Counted from the stretch's first letter, positions 51,323-61,214 are shown. The stretch is DNA of 64,000 bases from Pirellulaceae bacterium (GCA_020852965.1 JADYZV010000081.1:1-64000); one strand, 5' to 3'. Made by a program: numbers and translations. The notes: generated by a model not told the origin, from the letters alone.

Positions 51323-52324
51323 CTACAAGCGAACCAGCGCGGCTCCCCAGGTAAAACCGGCTCCAAAGCCCATGAATAAGACCAAATCACCTTCTTTGGC
51401 ACGATCTTGTTCGATCGCCGCGTAGAGGGCCATTGGAATCGATGCGGCGGTCGTGTTGCCGTACTTGGCAATGTTTTGCACGACCTTTTCGGGTGGGATA
51501 CCAAGCTTCTCGGAAATGAATTCGTTGATGCGGATGTTGGCTTGATGGGGAACGACTAAATCGATGTCGTGCAACGACACGCCGTTTCGTTCCAAGACCG
51601 ACAATGCACATTCCGGCATCTTGCTGGTGGCCCAGCGAAAGACCATTTTTCCGTTCATGGATGGAAAGACGGAACGGTTGTTGATCATCTCGGTGGTGAT
51701 TCGGGGGATGCTGCCACTCGCCGGAGCTTCCATCCACAGTTCTTTCGCGCCAACACCATCGGCATGGACTTCGACATCGATAACGCCTTTGTCTTCTTCG
51801 GTAGGCGCAAGGATGGTTGCGGCAGCGCCATCACCAAACAGGACAGCGATATCGCGTCCTTCATCAGTGAAATCCAAGGCGGTCGAATGGACTTCAGCCC
51901 CAACCAGGCACACGCGTTGGTACATGCCACAACGAATCCATGCGTCGGCGATTTGCAAACCGTAAAGGTATCCGCTGCACTGGTTGCGAATATCGAGAGC
52001 GGGAACGCCGGGGAGGTCAAGTTTATGACCGAGGAAACATCCGCTGCCGGGGAAATCATGATCGGGCGAGAGGGTCGCGAAGATGATCGCATCGATGTCT
52101 TGCACTTCAATGTTGGCTTTTTGACAAGCTTCTTGCACTGCGGGAATGGCCAAATCGCTAGGGCCAATTCCGGCATGTTCGATGAATCGGCGTTCTTCAA
52201 TCCCAGTCCGCTGGCGAATCCACTCGTCGCTTGTGTCAAACATTTGTGCCAAGTCGTCGTTGGTGACCACTCTGCTCGGTACATACTGACCGACACCTAG
52301 AATCGCAGTTCTTGTCCTCGTCAT
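51323..52324 (-). CDS. fabH: Beta-ketoacyl-ACP synthase III-like protein
   Basis: The 333-residue product matches KAS III throughout: DEWIRQRTGIEERRF near the N-terminus, the active Cys116 in NQCSGYLYGL, His260 in PHQAN and Asn290 in YGNTTAAS. KAS III condenses acetyl- or acyl-CoA with malonyl-ACP in the cytoplasm. It lies at the end of a beta-oxidation operon, so it may instead handle acyl-CoA in a related pathway. A 29-residue frame with a signal-like start lies just upstream. Confidence 0.93.
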   Translation of the reverse strand: MTRTRTAILGVGQYVPSRVVTNDDLAQMFDTSDEWIRQRTGIEERRFIEHAGIGPSDLAIPAVQEACQKANIEVQDIDAIIFATLSPDHDFPGSGCFLGHKLDLPGVPALDIRNQCSGYLYGLQIADAWIRCGMYQRVCLVGAEVHSTALDFTDEGRDIAVLFGDGAAATILAPTEEDKGVIDVEVHADGVGAKELWMEAPASGSIPRITTEMINNRSVFPSMNGKMVFRWATSKMPECALSVLERNGVSLHDIDLVVPHQANIRINEFISEKLGIPPEKVVQNIAKYGNTTAASIPMALYAAIEQDRAKEGDLVLFMGFGAGFTWGAALVRL

Positions 52325-52657
52325 CTTATCAACTCTTTCCGATATTCTGGCTAGAGCTTGCCATGGGGTGTCGCATCATTGGCATAGGATTGGACAGTCC
52401 ATCCAAATAGGAGCAGAGCCAAAGTTAGCGTCAACTTCATTTGTAGTGCACTTAATACGTGAGGTTAGAGTTGAAGACGGTAAAACATAATTATTTTACA
52501 CTTCTCATTGATCGCCGGTGTTTTCGACACCGCGTGGAGTGCGTCCCGTCAGATAACAAATGGCAAAAACCTGGCGCATTTGAGCTGCGACAGTCTGGTT
52601 TTGGGAAAGTAGTACCGGCGTTCAGCGAGGAGTGTCATTGTTTTGAGAAGAGAATAC
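52325..52657. other. Gap between KAS III and nitronate monooxygenase-like genes
   Basis: Of these 333 bases, 52351-52440 carry the small leftward frame described separately. The remainder shows no gene or repeat. It probably holds the promoter for the KAS III gene, because the operon spacing is otherwise much tighter. Confidence 0.4.
52351..52440 (-). CDS. 29-residue frame consisting mostly of a signal peptide
   Basis: The product MKLTLTLALLLFGWTVQSYA reads as a complete signal peptide, followed by only nine residues (NDATPHGKL) and a stop. It could be the start of a deleted secreted protein or a very small exported peptide. There is no strong Shine-Dalgarno sequence, so it is reported with low confidence. 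Confidence 0.25.
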   Translation of the reverse strand: MKLTLTLALLLFGWTVQSYANDATPHGKL

Positions 52658-53689
52658 TTAGCCACCGGTGCGTAGCTCTTGGTAGATCTCGGCAACGGAC
52701 ATCACATTGTCGATCTTTTGTACACTCTTGCCGGCCTGAAAGAACTCCCTGTAGCGGGCTCCCTTCAAAGTGGATTTCTTCAAAGTGAAAAGCGAGACAA
52801 GCATGTAGTACGATCGCATCCAATGTTTAGTCCGGCGACCTTGGAGCATCTTCCTCGCGAACCAACCCGCCTTCAGACCGATGCGTTTGATGTACGGAGT
52901 GTTGATCACCGCCACGGGAACTCCTGAGATCTTCTCAGTCAGCACGATATCGGTCGCTTTGGCTTCGATAATCGCGTCCTTGTAGTCCGCATGCGCCGCC
53001 GCTTCTCGACTGGCAATGAATCGCGTTCCCATTTGTACGCCCAGGTAGCCGATCTCCAACGCCTCGAGAAAACCTTCACGATCGGCGACCCCTCCGGCGC
53101 AAATCGTCGGTTTGCCAAGCGGCGAGATTTCATCGAACAATCTGCGAGGATCCAGTTCTCCAGCGTGTCCGCCGGCGCGGTTGTTGACGCAAATGAACCC
53201 GTCCACGCCGCTATCAAGAGCCTTTTGAGCGTGCTTGGCGTTGGTCACATCGTGATATACAACGCCACCAACCTGGTTGGCCTTGTCCACGACCCAGCGA
53301 GGATTCCCAAGCGCCGTGACAAAGAAACGAACGCCCTCTTCCAATGAGATGTCCATCCACTGGTCCAATCGCTTGCGATACGTAGCGTTGCTTCCTTCCA
53401 CCAGCATGTTGACGCCAATCGGTTTGCTGGTCAGATTCCGAATTCGCCGCAGCCCCTCGCGGTACTCGTAGCCGTAGACGTAAGTCAGACTGATTGGCTG
53501 AACGATTCCGATCCCGCCTGCCTCCGAAGCAGCCGCAACGAGTTCCGGGTTGGAACACGGGTACATGGCCCCACAGATTGCTGGAAACTCGATGCCGACC
53601 GACCGTGTGAATTCGTTTTCGTGTGGGTTCATTTCACTGCTCATGCGGGCGAATTCTCCGGGCCGTTCGCCGAGAGATCGCCTACTCAT
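52658..53689 (-). CDS. Nitronate monooxygenase-family FMN protein
   Basis: The 343-residue product is a flavin TIM barrel: FPAICGAMYPCSNPELVAA, GIGIVQPISL, CVNNRAGGHAGELDP with the conserved His, ICAGGVADREGFLEAL and VQMGTRFIAS. The family includes nitronate monooxygenases and enoyl reductase-like enzymes. Its ATG overlaps the stop of the acyl-CoA dehydrogenase gene (ATGA), so it belongs to the beta-oxidation operon; an alternative start at 53644 follows GGAG. In this setting a redox role toward acyl-CoA intermediates is a reasonable inference. Confidence 0.85.
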   Translation of the reverse strand: MSRRSLGERPGEFARMSSEMNPHENEFTRSVGIEFPAICGAMYPCSNPELVAAASEAGGIGIVQPISLTYVYGYEYREGLRRIRNLTSKPIGVNMLVEGSNATYRKRLDQWMDISLEEGVRFFVTALGNPRWVVDKANQVGGVVYHDVTNAKHAQKALDSGVDGFICVNNRAGGHAGELDPRRLFDEISPLGKPTICAGGVADREGFLEALEIGYLGVQMGTRFIASREAAAHADYKDAIIEAKATDIVLTEKISGVPVAVINTPYIKRIGLKAGWFARKMLQGRRTKHWMRSYYMLVSLFTLKKSTLKGARYREFFQAGKSVQKIDNVMSVAEIYQELRTGG

Positions 53690-55542
53690 GCGATTTCATC
53701 TTCCATCCACTCAAACTCGCCCTTCATGAATTGCTTATTGAGTTTCAGGGTGGCTTTGTCGTTATTGGAACCGATGTCGCGAAAGTGTTGATCGATACGC
53801 CGCCGTGCTTCGCGGCAATAGTAGTCCGCCAAGTCCGGCGCACCCGCGCCTTCTTCAGAGCCGCTGGACTGCAGACTGTGTGCATACGAACAAGCTGCCG
53901 ACATGATGAAAAGTTCGGTTCCGATCTGCACGAACCGATTGATCAACAATTGCTTCTCCGCCATCTTCTTTTGGTGGATGGCCATTTTATGGAATAACAC
54001 TCGCGACATTTTCTTACTGAGTCTCGCCACGGTTCTCATGTGCTTGTTCAGCTGTGGAGACATTCCGAATTGACCCGATGACAAAACGGGAATCCACAGT
54101 TTGGGATACCAGACCGCATAGGCTTTGGTCATGTTCAGCAGTGCGCTGACTTTCCCGCCCAAGGAAATTCCTGGTTTGAAGAGGGCTCCGATGTGCTGTA
54201 GGTGGAAGTCCAAGGCTTCGCGAGCAATAAAGAGATGCATGATCTCAGTAGACCCTTCAAAGATCAGGTTCACCCGCGAATCTCTTAGCGCGCGTTCAAT
54301 CGGGATTGCTTCTTGGCCTCGGGCTTTGAGCGAGTCAGCCGTCTCGAATCCGCGACCGCCACGGATTTGCAGCGTCTCCTGCAAGATCGCGTAGTTTGCT
54401 TCGGTATTGAATAGCTTGGCCACTGCCGCTTCCAGCCGAATATCAAAACGCTTGTTGTCGGCCATCGAAGACGCCAGCTTCCAGACAGCATCCATCGCAA
54501 ACGTATCCGAAGCGATCTTGGCCTGCTTGCCGGCGATCGTCTCGTGCTCGCCGATCGGATGCCCCCATTGCACACGTTCGTTGGACCACTTTCGGATGAC
54601 CTTCATGCACCACTTGCTGTTGCCCGTACAAGCCGCAGGAATCGACAGTCGTCCTGTATTGAGTGTTTGAAGGGCTAGGCGTAATCCATCGCCCTCGCCG
54701 AGCACCATATTCTCTTTCGGAATTTTGACATCGGTAAAGCGGATGACGCCATTGTAGAGCGCCTTGAGGCCCATGAATCGACAGCGGTGAACGATCTCGA
54801 CCCCCGGAGTGTTCATCTCAACAATGAATGCCGTAATCTGCTTGCGTTCCTTTCCTCGGACCACTTTCGGAGCCGTGACTGCCATCAAGATGATGAGATC
54901 CGCCTTGGTGCCGTTGGTACACCATAGCTTCTCGCCATTGATGACATAGTGCGAGCCGTCGTCGCTCAGAGTCGCAGTCGTCGTCATCGCACGCGGATCC
55001 GAACCGGCGCCTTCTTCAGTCAGTGCGAATGCGGAAATCGCGCCTTCGCGGAAACGCGGAAGGTACTTACGCTTCTGTTCATCGGTTCCAAACATCAGTA
55101 GCGGTTGTGGGACACCGATGCTTTGATGTGCGGACAGAAGGGCGGTTAAATTCCCACAGCAGCTTCCCGCAAGGTGAAGGACGCGGTTGTAATTGACCTG
55201 ACTCAGACCCAAGCCGTTGTATTCCTTGGGTATCTTTATTGCGAAGCATCCCATGTCCGCGAGGTCTTTCAGCACGTCGTCTGGGATTTCGCCCGTTCGA
55301 TCAACGGCATCCGCATCGAAGCGTTCTTCAATAAACGTCTGAAACTTCGCGAGAAATTCATCGCCCGTTTTCTTGTCTTCTACGGACTGCTGAGGGAAGG
55401 GGTGCAGCAAATCCCATTTGACTTTCCCCTGGTAGAGCAGCGCTGAGTAACTTGGATGCCGCCACTCGGTATCGCGTGAATCCTCGGCAAATTCCATCGA
55501 CGCGCGAGCTTCTTTTCCCATGCTTTTATCGTAAATGCTCAT
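53686..55542 (-). CDS. Acyl-CoA dehydrogenase family protein
   Basis: The 618-residue product has the three domains of acyl-CoA dehydrogenases: LAGSCCGNLTALLSAHQSIG and FALTEEGAGSDP in the flavin region, YVINGEKLWCTNGTKADL, QIRGGRGF, and FEGSTEIMHLF around the catalytic Glu position. The C-terminal extension (about 180 residues after the core) resembles the long VLCAD/FadE-like forms. It oxidises acyl-CoA to enoyl-CoA, the first step of beta-oxidation. It overlaps the upstream FadJ-like gene by four bases. Confidence 0.92.
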   Translation of the reverse strand: MSIYDKSMGKEARASMEFAEDSRDTEWRHPSYSALLYQGKVKWDLLHPFPQQSVEDKKTGDEFLAKFQTFIEERFDADAVDRTGEIPDDVLKDLADMGCFAIKIPKEYNGLGLSQVNYNRVLHLAGSCCGNLTALLSAHQSIGVPQPLLMFGTDEQKRKYLPRFREGAISAFALTEEGAGSDPRAMTTTATLSDDGSHYVINGEKLWCTNGTKADLIILMAVTAPKVVRGKERKQITAFIVEMNTPGVEIVHRCRFMGLKALYNGVIRFTDVKIPKENMVLGEGDGLRLALQTLNTGRLSIPAACTGNSKWCMKVIRKWSNERVQWGHPIGEHETIAGKQAKIASDTFAMDAVWKLASSMADNKRFDIRLEAAVAKLFNTEANYAILQETLQIRGGRGFETADSLKARGQEAIPIERALRDSRVNLIFEGSTEIMHLFIAREALDFHLQHIGALFKPGISLGGKVSALLNMTKAYAVWYPKLWIPVLSSGQFGMSPQLNKHMRTVARLSKKMSRVLFHKMAIHQKKMAEKQLLINRFVQIGTELFIMSAACSYAHSLQSSGSEEGAGAPDLADYYCREARRRIDQHFRDIGSNNDKATLKLNKQFMKGEFEWMEDEIA

Positions 55543-57692
55543 GACACACCTTCATTGTTTGTTGGGACGTAAAAGTTGACGCCGCTGTCGGCCATCTTTT
55601 GCAAGAGTCCGCTCGGCTCGAAACGCTGCTGATCAAATTTTGCTTGAAACTCTCGCAAGTCAGCCAGGATATTCTTCACACCGACACTGTCGGCATATTT
55701 CAACAGCCCACCGCGAAAGGGCGGAAAGCCTGTTCCATAGATCATGCCCACATCAATGGTCGCTGCCGAATCAACGACGCCTTCCTCCAAGCAACGCGAA
55801 GCTTCATTGATCATGGTGTAGATCAGACGTTTCGTTGCGACCTCATCACTGTGCTTGAAGACGGTGCCCGGACGCATTTTCAGAACCTTCGGGTTCACGG
55901 ATATTTTCTTGCCCTTGTGGACATAGAAACCGCTACCCGATTTCTTCCCCAAGATTCCTGCATTATAGACGTCGGTCAGGACCGGAGCGACTTTCATCCT
56001 TGGTCCGTAGGCGGCTTCTAAGATCTGGGCTACGTGGAAACCGATGTCGATGCCCACTTCGTCGGCAAGCTCAAGTGGTCCCATCGGCATCCCGAAACCC
56101 TTCACGATCTTGTCAAGTCGCTGGGGCTCAATGCCTTCCTGAAACAGGTAGGCGGCTTCATTCATGTAGGGGAGCAAAATGCGGTTGACGATGAATCCCT
56201 CTTTGTCGCACACCACAATCGGCATCTTCCCCAATTGTCTCGCGAACGCGACGGCGACCGCAAGCGTTTCGTCGCTTGTCGTGTCTGTCTTTACGATTTC
56301 GAGGAGCGGCATTCGATGCACTGGATTGAAGAAGTGAAAGCCACAAACCTTTTCAGGTCGGTTGGTGCTCTCAGCCATCTCGGTCACTCGCAACGACGAC
56401 GTGTTTGTAAAGAGACAGGAGGTTGGCTGTACGACTTCGTCCAGTTCCCTAAACACTTGCTTCTTTACATCCATGCGCTCCACAACCGCCTCGATCACCA
56501 CATCAACGTTCTCAAAGCCGGTATAAGTTGTGGTTGGAGAGATCAGACTCATCTGAGCATCGACTTGCCCCTGCTTCATGCGACGCGTTTTGAGTTGAAA
56601 GGCGAAGAGTTTTTTTGCCGTCTTCAGTGCAAGACCCAGCGCTGCGTGATTGAGATCTTTGATACGACAGACAATGTCTTTCCTGGCCAACAGTTGGGCG
56701 ATGCCACCCCCCATCACACCGGCTCCGACTACACCTGCCTTTTTCACTTTGGCAGGAACCGTTGTCCTCTCCGTCCATGCCTTCTTTCGGTATGTTTCAT
56801 CGAGGTAGAAGACGTGGATCAGGTTTTTCGAGATCCCGGTTACTGCCAACTTCCCAAACTCATCGCTCTCGATCCTGGAGGCCTCGGCGTGTGACTTTCC
56901 CACCATCGCTTGAATTGCGTCGAGCGCAGCCAGTGGTGCCGGGTAGTGGCCGGATGTGGTCTTCAATACGTTCTTGCGAGCCTGACGGAACAAAAGGCTG
57001 CGGCCAAGCGGATTCCCTTCAAGCAGTTTCTCGACGAGCTTCGGCTTGCGAGTCCTCACTTTTTCACGATTCGCGAGGATGTTACGAGCGAATTTCGCCG
57101 CTTCATCGACGAGAATCGGATCATAAAATAAACGATCGACCATTCGCATCTTCAATGCCTGGCGCGAATCTACCAGTTTCCCTGGCAGGATCATCGACAA
57201 CGCTTTTGCAATTCCGATCCGTTTGGGAAGGCGAACGCAGCCGCCGAAGCCAGGCAGAATTCCGAGCTTGACTTCGGGCAGCCCGATCTTGATCGCGTCC
57301 GCAAAGCCCGCGACCCGATAGTCGCAAGCCAGAGAAAGCTCGTAGCCTCCGCCAACGCAGGCGCCGTTGATCACAGCAATCGTGACTTGGGGCAGCTTCT
57401 CCAGTTTGTCGAAAATCTGTTTTCCAAGTGCACATTTGTCGCTCGCGTCTTTGGGATCGCTCAGAGTCTCAATCTCCTTGATGTCCGCGCCGGCAATAAA
57501 GATTGACTTCTTGCCGCTGGTGATCAGCAATGCGCGAACATGTTCAAGGGCAGCGATCGCATCGATCTGCTGATTGAACTCCTTCAGCGCATCACTACTG
57601 AGGATATTTGCGTTAGAATTGGGAGTATTGAACTCCAGGATTCCAATTTCGTCGCGTTGCGTAAATGTAAAGTGGTTAATCGGGTTGCTCAT
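55539..57692 (-). CDS. fadJ: Multifunctional enoyl-CoA hydratase / 3-hydroxyacyl-CoA dehydrogenase
   Basis: The 717-residue product has an N-terminal enoyl-CoA hydratase domain (GGGYELSLACDYRVA oxyanion region, LPEVKLGILPGFGG with catalytic Glu) and a NAD-binding 3-hydroxyacyl-CoA dehydrogenase domain (GAGVMGGGIAQLLARKD, NTSSLRVTEM, HFFNPVHRMPLLEIV with catalytic His). Both active sites look complete. It carries out the second and third steps of beta-oxidation. Gene order with the thiolase upstream and the acyl-CoA dehydrogenase downstream fits a complete pathway. Confidence 0.93.
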   Translation of the reverse strand: MSNPINHFTFTQRDEIGILEFNTPNSNANILSSDALKEFNQQIDAIAALEHVRALLITSGKKSIFIAGADIKEIETLSDPKDASDKCALGKQIFDKLEKLPQVTIAVINGACVGGGYELSLACDYRVAGFADAIKIGLPEVKLGILPGFGGCVRLPKRIGIAKALSMILPGKLVDSRQALKMRMVDRLFYDPILVDEAAKFARNILANREKVRTRKPKLVEKLLEGNPLGRSLLFRQARKNVLKTTSGHYPAPLAALDAIQAMVGKSHAEASRIESDEFGKLAVTGISKNLIHVFYLDETYRKKAWTERTTVPAKVKKAGVVGAGVMGGGIAQLLARKDIVCRIKDLNHAALGLALKTAKKLFAFQLKTRRMKQGQVDAQMSLISPTTTYTGFENVDVVIEAVVERMDVKKQVFRELDEVVQPTSCLFTNTSSLRVTEMAESTNRPEKVCGFHFFNPVHRMPLLEIVKTDTTSDETLAVAVAFARQLGKMPIVVCDKEGFIVNRILLPYMNEAAYLFQEGIEPQRLDKIVKGFGMPMGPLELADEVGIDIGFHVAQILEAAYGPRMKVAPVLTDVYNAGILGKKSGSGFYVHKGKKISVNPKVLKMRPGTVFKHSDEVATKRLIYTMINEASRCLEEGVVDSAATIDVGMIYGTGFPPFRGGLLKYADSVGVKNILADLREFQAKFDQQRFEPSGLLQKMADSGVNFYVPTNNEGVS

Positions 57693-57794
57693 TGAAAAGA
57701 ATGGTTTTGTTGAATGCTACATGAAGAAAGGAGATCGTGGGCAGCGTCCTGCCGCGAGCGACCTCACGATTGGGACTAGTATTGTTTAGGCCTG

Positions 57795-57817
57795 GGACTC
57801 GTAACCTCGTCCACTAC
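57795..57817 (-). repeat. GTGGACGAGG family repeat, single half-site
   Basis: The 23 bases equal one arm of the palindromes at 28257 and 28300 with no partner arm nearby. The copy lies between the thiolase and FadJ-like genes. Confidence 0.7.
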
Positions 57818-57852
57818 CTGGTTAATTTTGAGCCAATCCTTAACGGTGTATT

Positions 57853-59136
57853 CTACTCGCGTTCCAATATCACAGCACCGCCTTGACCGCCGCCGATACA
57901 AAGCGACACGATCGCGTGCGAATCATTGCGACGCTGCAGCTCGCGAAGTGCGGTTAAGATCAGGCGATTGCCCGTCACGCCCACAGGATGGCCAAGAGCG
58001 ATGGCGCCGCCGTTGACGTTCAACCTATCGGGTTCGAGCTGCCCGATCGCTTGATCACGCCCCAACTCCTTTTTCGCAAAGTCGTCCGATTCGATCAGCT
58101 TGACGCAGCCCAGTACCTGAGCTGCAAACGCTTCGTTGATTTCCACGAACGACATCTGGTCGAGACTCATGTTCGCCTTCTTCAGCGCGGTCGAAATTGC
58201 ATAGACGGGCCCGAGCCCCATCACGGCTGGATCGAGTCCTTCATAAGCATAGGATTTGATAAATCCGAGCGGATTCATCCCCAGTTCATTGGCCTTCGAT
58301 TCTTTCATCATCAGAACCGCACTGGCTCCATCGGTCAGCGGGCAGGCATTGCCGACCGTCACGGTTCCGCTGTGCCGATCGAAATACGGCTTGAGCTTTG
58401 CCAGTGCCTGCAACGACTGCCCTTCGCGCGGTCCATTGTCTTGCTCGCAGGTGCTCTCGTAGTCAGGCTCGACTGGAACGGGCATAATCTCCTCAGCCAG
58501 TTTGCTGCGACTTGCCAGAGCCCGGTTGTGACTCTCTAACGCAAACGCGTCTTGCTCTTCACGCGTGATCCCATACCGCATGGCGATGTTCTCTGCCGTC
58601 TGCCCCATGTTCAACCCACAGACAGGATCGGTTAACCCACACACGACTCCAATCACCGGCTTTAAGAAGTGCGGACGAAACGACGCGATCGTCTTCAGCT
58701 TTTGGAACGCCGTTTTGGATCGCATCAAGTTGGCGAACAGGCCGGTCATGTGCTTGTTGTAGATCAATGGGATGTTCGTCATCGACTCGGTACCACCGGC
58801 AATGACAACTTCCGCCGCACCGCTAACGATCTTTTCGTAGCCGCTGGTGACCGACTCGAACCCGGAGGCACAATTCCGCGAGATCGTGCAACCACGAGAT
58901 CGATGAGGCAGTCCAGCCATCAGCGCGGAGACGCGGCCCACGTTGGCTGCATCGACGGGGTTCGCAACACAGCCGAAAATGACCTCGTCGACCAAGCCGG
59001 TATCGATCGATGTCCGTTCCAGCAATTCGCGGATCACTAGCGCAGCAAGTTTCTGGGCAGTGATGCCTTTGAAGTCGGTGCCGGCTTTGCAGAATGGGGT
59101 TCGTATCCCGTCAACGATTGCTATTCGATTACTCAT
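57853..59136 (-). CDS. Acetyl-CoA acyltransferase (thiolase)
   Basis: The start at 59136 gives the conserved N-terminus MSNRIAIVDGIRTPF; the frame is open 20 codons upstream. The 427-residue product has the nucleophile Cys89 in ISRNCASGFES, GHPVGVTGNR with the catalytic His, and CIGGGQGGA with the second Cys. It is the FadI-like trifunctional-type thiolase that ends each beta-oxidation cycle. It starts eight bases before the stop of the ligase gene, so the two are coupled. Confidence 0.92.
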   Translation of the reverse strand: MSNRIAIVDGIRTPFCKAGTDFKGITAQKLAALVIRELLERTSIDTGLVDEVIFGCVANPVDAANVGRVSALMAGLPHRSRGCTISRNCASGFESVTSGYEKIVSGAAEVVIAGGTESMTNIPLIYNKHMTGLFANLMRSKTAFQKLKTIASFRPHFLKPVIGVVCGLTDPVCGLNMGQTAENIAMRYGITREEQDAFALESHNRALASRSKLAEEIMPVPVEPDYESTCEQDNGPREGQSLQALAKLKPYFDRHSGTVTVGNACPLTDGASAVLMMKESKANELGMNPLGFIKSYAYEGLDPAVMGLGPVYAISTALKKANMSLDQMSFVEINEAFAAQVLGCVKLIESDDFAKKELGRDQAIGQLEPDRLNVNGGAIALGHPVGVTGNRLILTALRELQRRNDSHAIVSLCIGGGQGGAVILERE

Positions 59137-60991
59137 GTTCAATATTGATCGCTCGCTTGGGTGATTCGGCATACAGGTCATCAATCTCAAGTGCAAATTT
59201 TTCGGTGATCTTTCGACGTTGAAGCTTGAGCGTCGGCGTCAGCAGTCCGTTGTACTGGGAAAACGGCTCCGCAATCAGGATGAAACGTTTGATACGTTCA
59301 AAGCTGGAGAGGCCAGACATTCCTTTTGTGAACCCTTCTCGCATGATTTGGGCGACGCGTGGATCGTCGATGGAAGGCGTTTCCGGCAACTCGAGCAACC
59401 GACCGATTGCATTGAGGTCGGGAACTACGAGCGCCGCTGTAAAACGCTTGCGGTCGCCGATCGCACAAGCGCTCATCACGAACGGAATACACTTCATCGC
59501 GTTTTCGACCGCTTGTGGAGCGACGTTCTTTCCCGTCGCAAGCACGAGGATCTCTCGCTTTCGATCGATGATAGACAAATATCCGTCCTCGTCCAGAGTG
59601 CCGATGTCGCCGGTATGATACCATCCATCTGAGTCGAGCACCTTCGCGGTTTCTTCAGGTCGCTGCCAATACCCCTTCATCACGATCGAGCCCCGAACCA
59701 AGACTTCGCCATCGCTCGCCAGCTTGACTTCGACACCAGGCACACTCTGCCCAACGGTTCCCAGCTTCATGGACTCCGGGCAAGTCAGCGTTGCTGTGCA
59801 TGTCAGTTCGGTGGCTCCGTAACCTTCATAGACCGGGACACCGATACCCCAAAAGAACTCTACGCTCGCTCGGTTGCTGTTGGCCCCACCGGTCACAATC
59901 AACACAAGGTTGTGACCAAGTTTCTCGCGAATTTTCCGCAACACGATTCGGTCCAGGAGCCTGTCGATCCAGCCGAGCCGAACCTCGCCGACTGGCCCTC
60001 CATCACAGACCACCGCCAAGCGGGGGGCGCGGCAACGATTCAACGCCCAAACCGCCAGGCTTCGCATGACGATGCCCTTGGACCCGATCGCCGCCATCGC
60101 TTGCTCTCTGAATTTGTCCAGCAGAAGCGGGACGGTTGGGAACCCATGTGGCGAAACGTCGGCTAGGTTGTCGATCAGTTTTTCGCGGGCAGGTTCAGCG
60201 ATTACCAAACGTCCGCCAGAGAGCAGGGTCGCGGACACCGTCGTGTTTCGCGCCATCACGTGGGCGAGAGGCAGGTGCAGTAACACCGTCCTTTCGCCCT
60301 CCTTCAATAGCTGCAAAATCGTATTGTCCGTGTTCGCAAGCAAATTGGCGTGGGTCAGCATCACACCCTTGGGCTCGCCAGTGGTGCCACTGGTATAGAA
60401 CAATGCCGAGAGGTCGTCGGGGCCGACCGGCGGCACTCGCAAGTTTTGTGCGATGTCCGGCTGCGCCTCGATAGCCAGCTTGCTCTCTCTGACCACCACT
60501 GCAAACGATTCGCCCAGCTCGCCCTCGTCTTCGGACAAAGCAACGATGGCAGCGTCACCTTCGGCAAACAATCCCGCGAGTCGCTGTTGGTTCGATAGAA
60601 TTGCTTTCGCCCCAGAGTCGCGCAGGAGCGAGACTGCTTGGGACGGAATCAACGTGTGGTAGATCGTTGTCGTGACGGCCCCAATGCGTTGTGCAGCCAG
60701 ATCACAAACGATCCAGGACCAGCTATTGTCAAGCCAGATCGCAACACGGTCACCTTTTGCGATCCCGCGATTCGAAAGTGCCAAACCACATGCGGTCACG
60801 CAGGTTCCAAGCTCTGCATACGACATGTATTGCCATTCACCTGACTCTTTCCATTGCAAAGCGGTTTGTTCTGCGAAGCGATCGGTGGCTTTGAGCAGGC
60901 GATGCGCATACGAGTCACCATGAGGAACGCTCGCGTTCTTCGGCAACTCGCTGTGTTGGCTATTCGCACGGTGTTGGCTAATCACATTCAT
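59129..60991 (-). CDS. Long-chain acyl-CoA synthetase (AMP-forming)
   Basis: I use the Met at 60991 (product MNVISQHRAN); another lies at 61051. The 620-residue product is an AMP-forming ligase: LFYTSGTTGEPKGVMLTH (phosphate-binding loop), YEGYGATELTCT, WYHTGDIGTLDEDGYLSIIDRKRE and a C-terminal QRRKITEKF with the catalytic Lys. It activates free fatty acids to acyl-CoA and thus feeds the operon that it heads. The missing upstream regulator is not in the immediate neighbourhood. Confidence 0.9.
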   Translation of the reverse strand: MNVISQHRANSQHSELPKNASVPHGDSYAHRLLKATDRFAEQTALQWKESGEWQYMSYAELGTCVTACGLALSNRGIAKGDRVAIWLDNSWSWIVCDLAAQRIGAVTTTIYHTLIPSQAVSLLRDSGAKAILSNQQRLAGLFAEGDAAIVALSEDEGELGESFAVVVRESKLAIEAQPDIAQNLRVPPVGPDDLSALFYTSGTTGEPKGVMLTHANLLANTDNTILQLLKEGERTVLLHLPLAHVMARNTTVSATLLSGGRLVIAEPAREKLIDNLADVSPHGFPTVPLLLDKFREQAMAAIGSKGIVMRSLAVWALNRCRAPRLAVVCDGGPVGEVRLGWIDRLLDRIVLRKIREKLGHNLVLIVTGGANSNRASVEFFWGIGVPVYEGYGATELTCTATLTCPESMKLGTVGQSVPGVEVKLASDGEVLVRGSIVMKGYWQRPEETAKVLDSDGWYHTGDIGTLDEDGYLSIIDRKREILVLATGKNVAPQAVENAMKCIPFVMSACAIGDRKRFTAALVVPDLNAIGRLLELPETPSIDDPRVAQIMREGFTKGMSGLSSFERIKRFILIAEPFSQYNGLLTPTLKLQRRKITEKFALEIDDLYAESPKRAINIEHE

Positions 60992-61214
60992 CTTACTACG
61001 GTCGCCGACCGACGCGAGCCATGGCGATGACAGCGGTCGTCCCATCGGCACTGGATCACGATCGCGTCGAAGTCACGCATGTCGCTTTTGTGGCCCATCG
61101 GCTGTTTGAGTGCTGTAGGAATTTTGAACTACAGATCAACTCCGACCTGCAGGATTTCTGCTAACGTTACACCTTTGGCGAACCAAAACTATCGGAATTC
61201 CGCAATCAAGATGA

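Noticed and set aside
56034..56894. A rightward 286-codon frame
   Set aside because: It is antisense to the FadJ-like gene and has no domain features.
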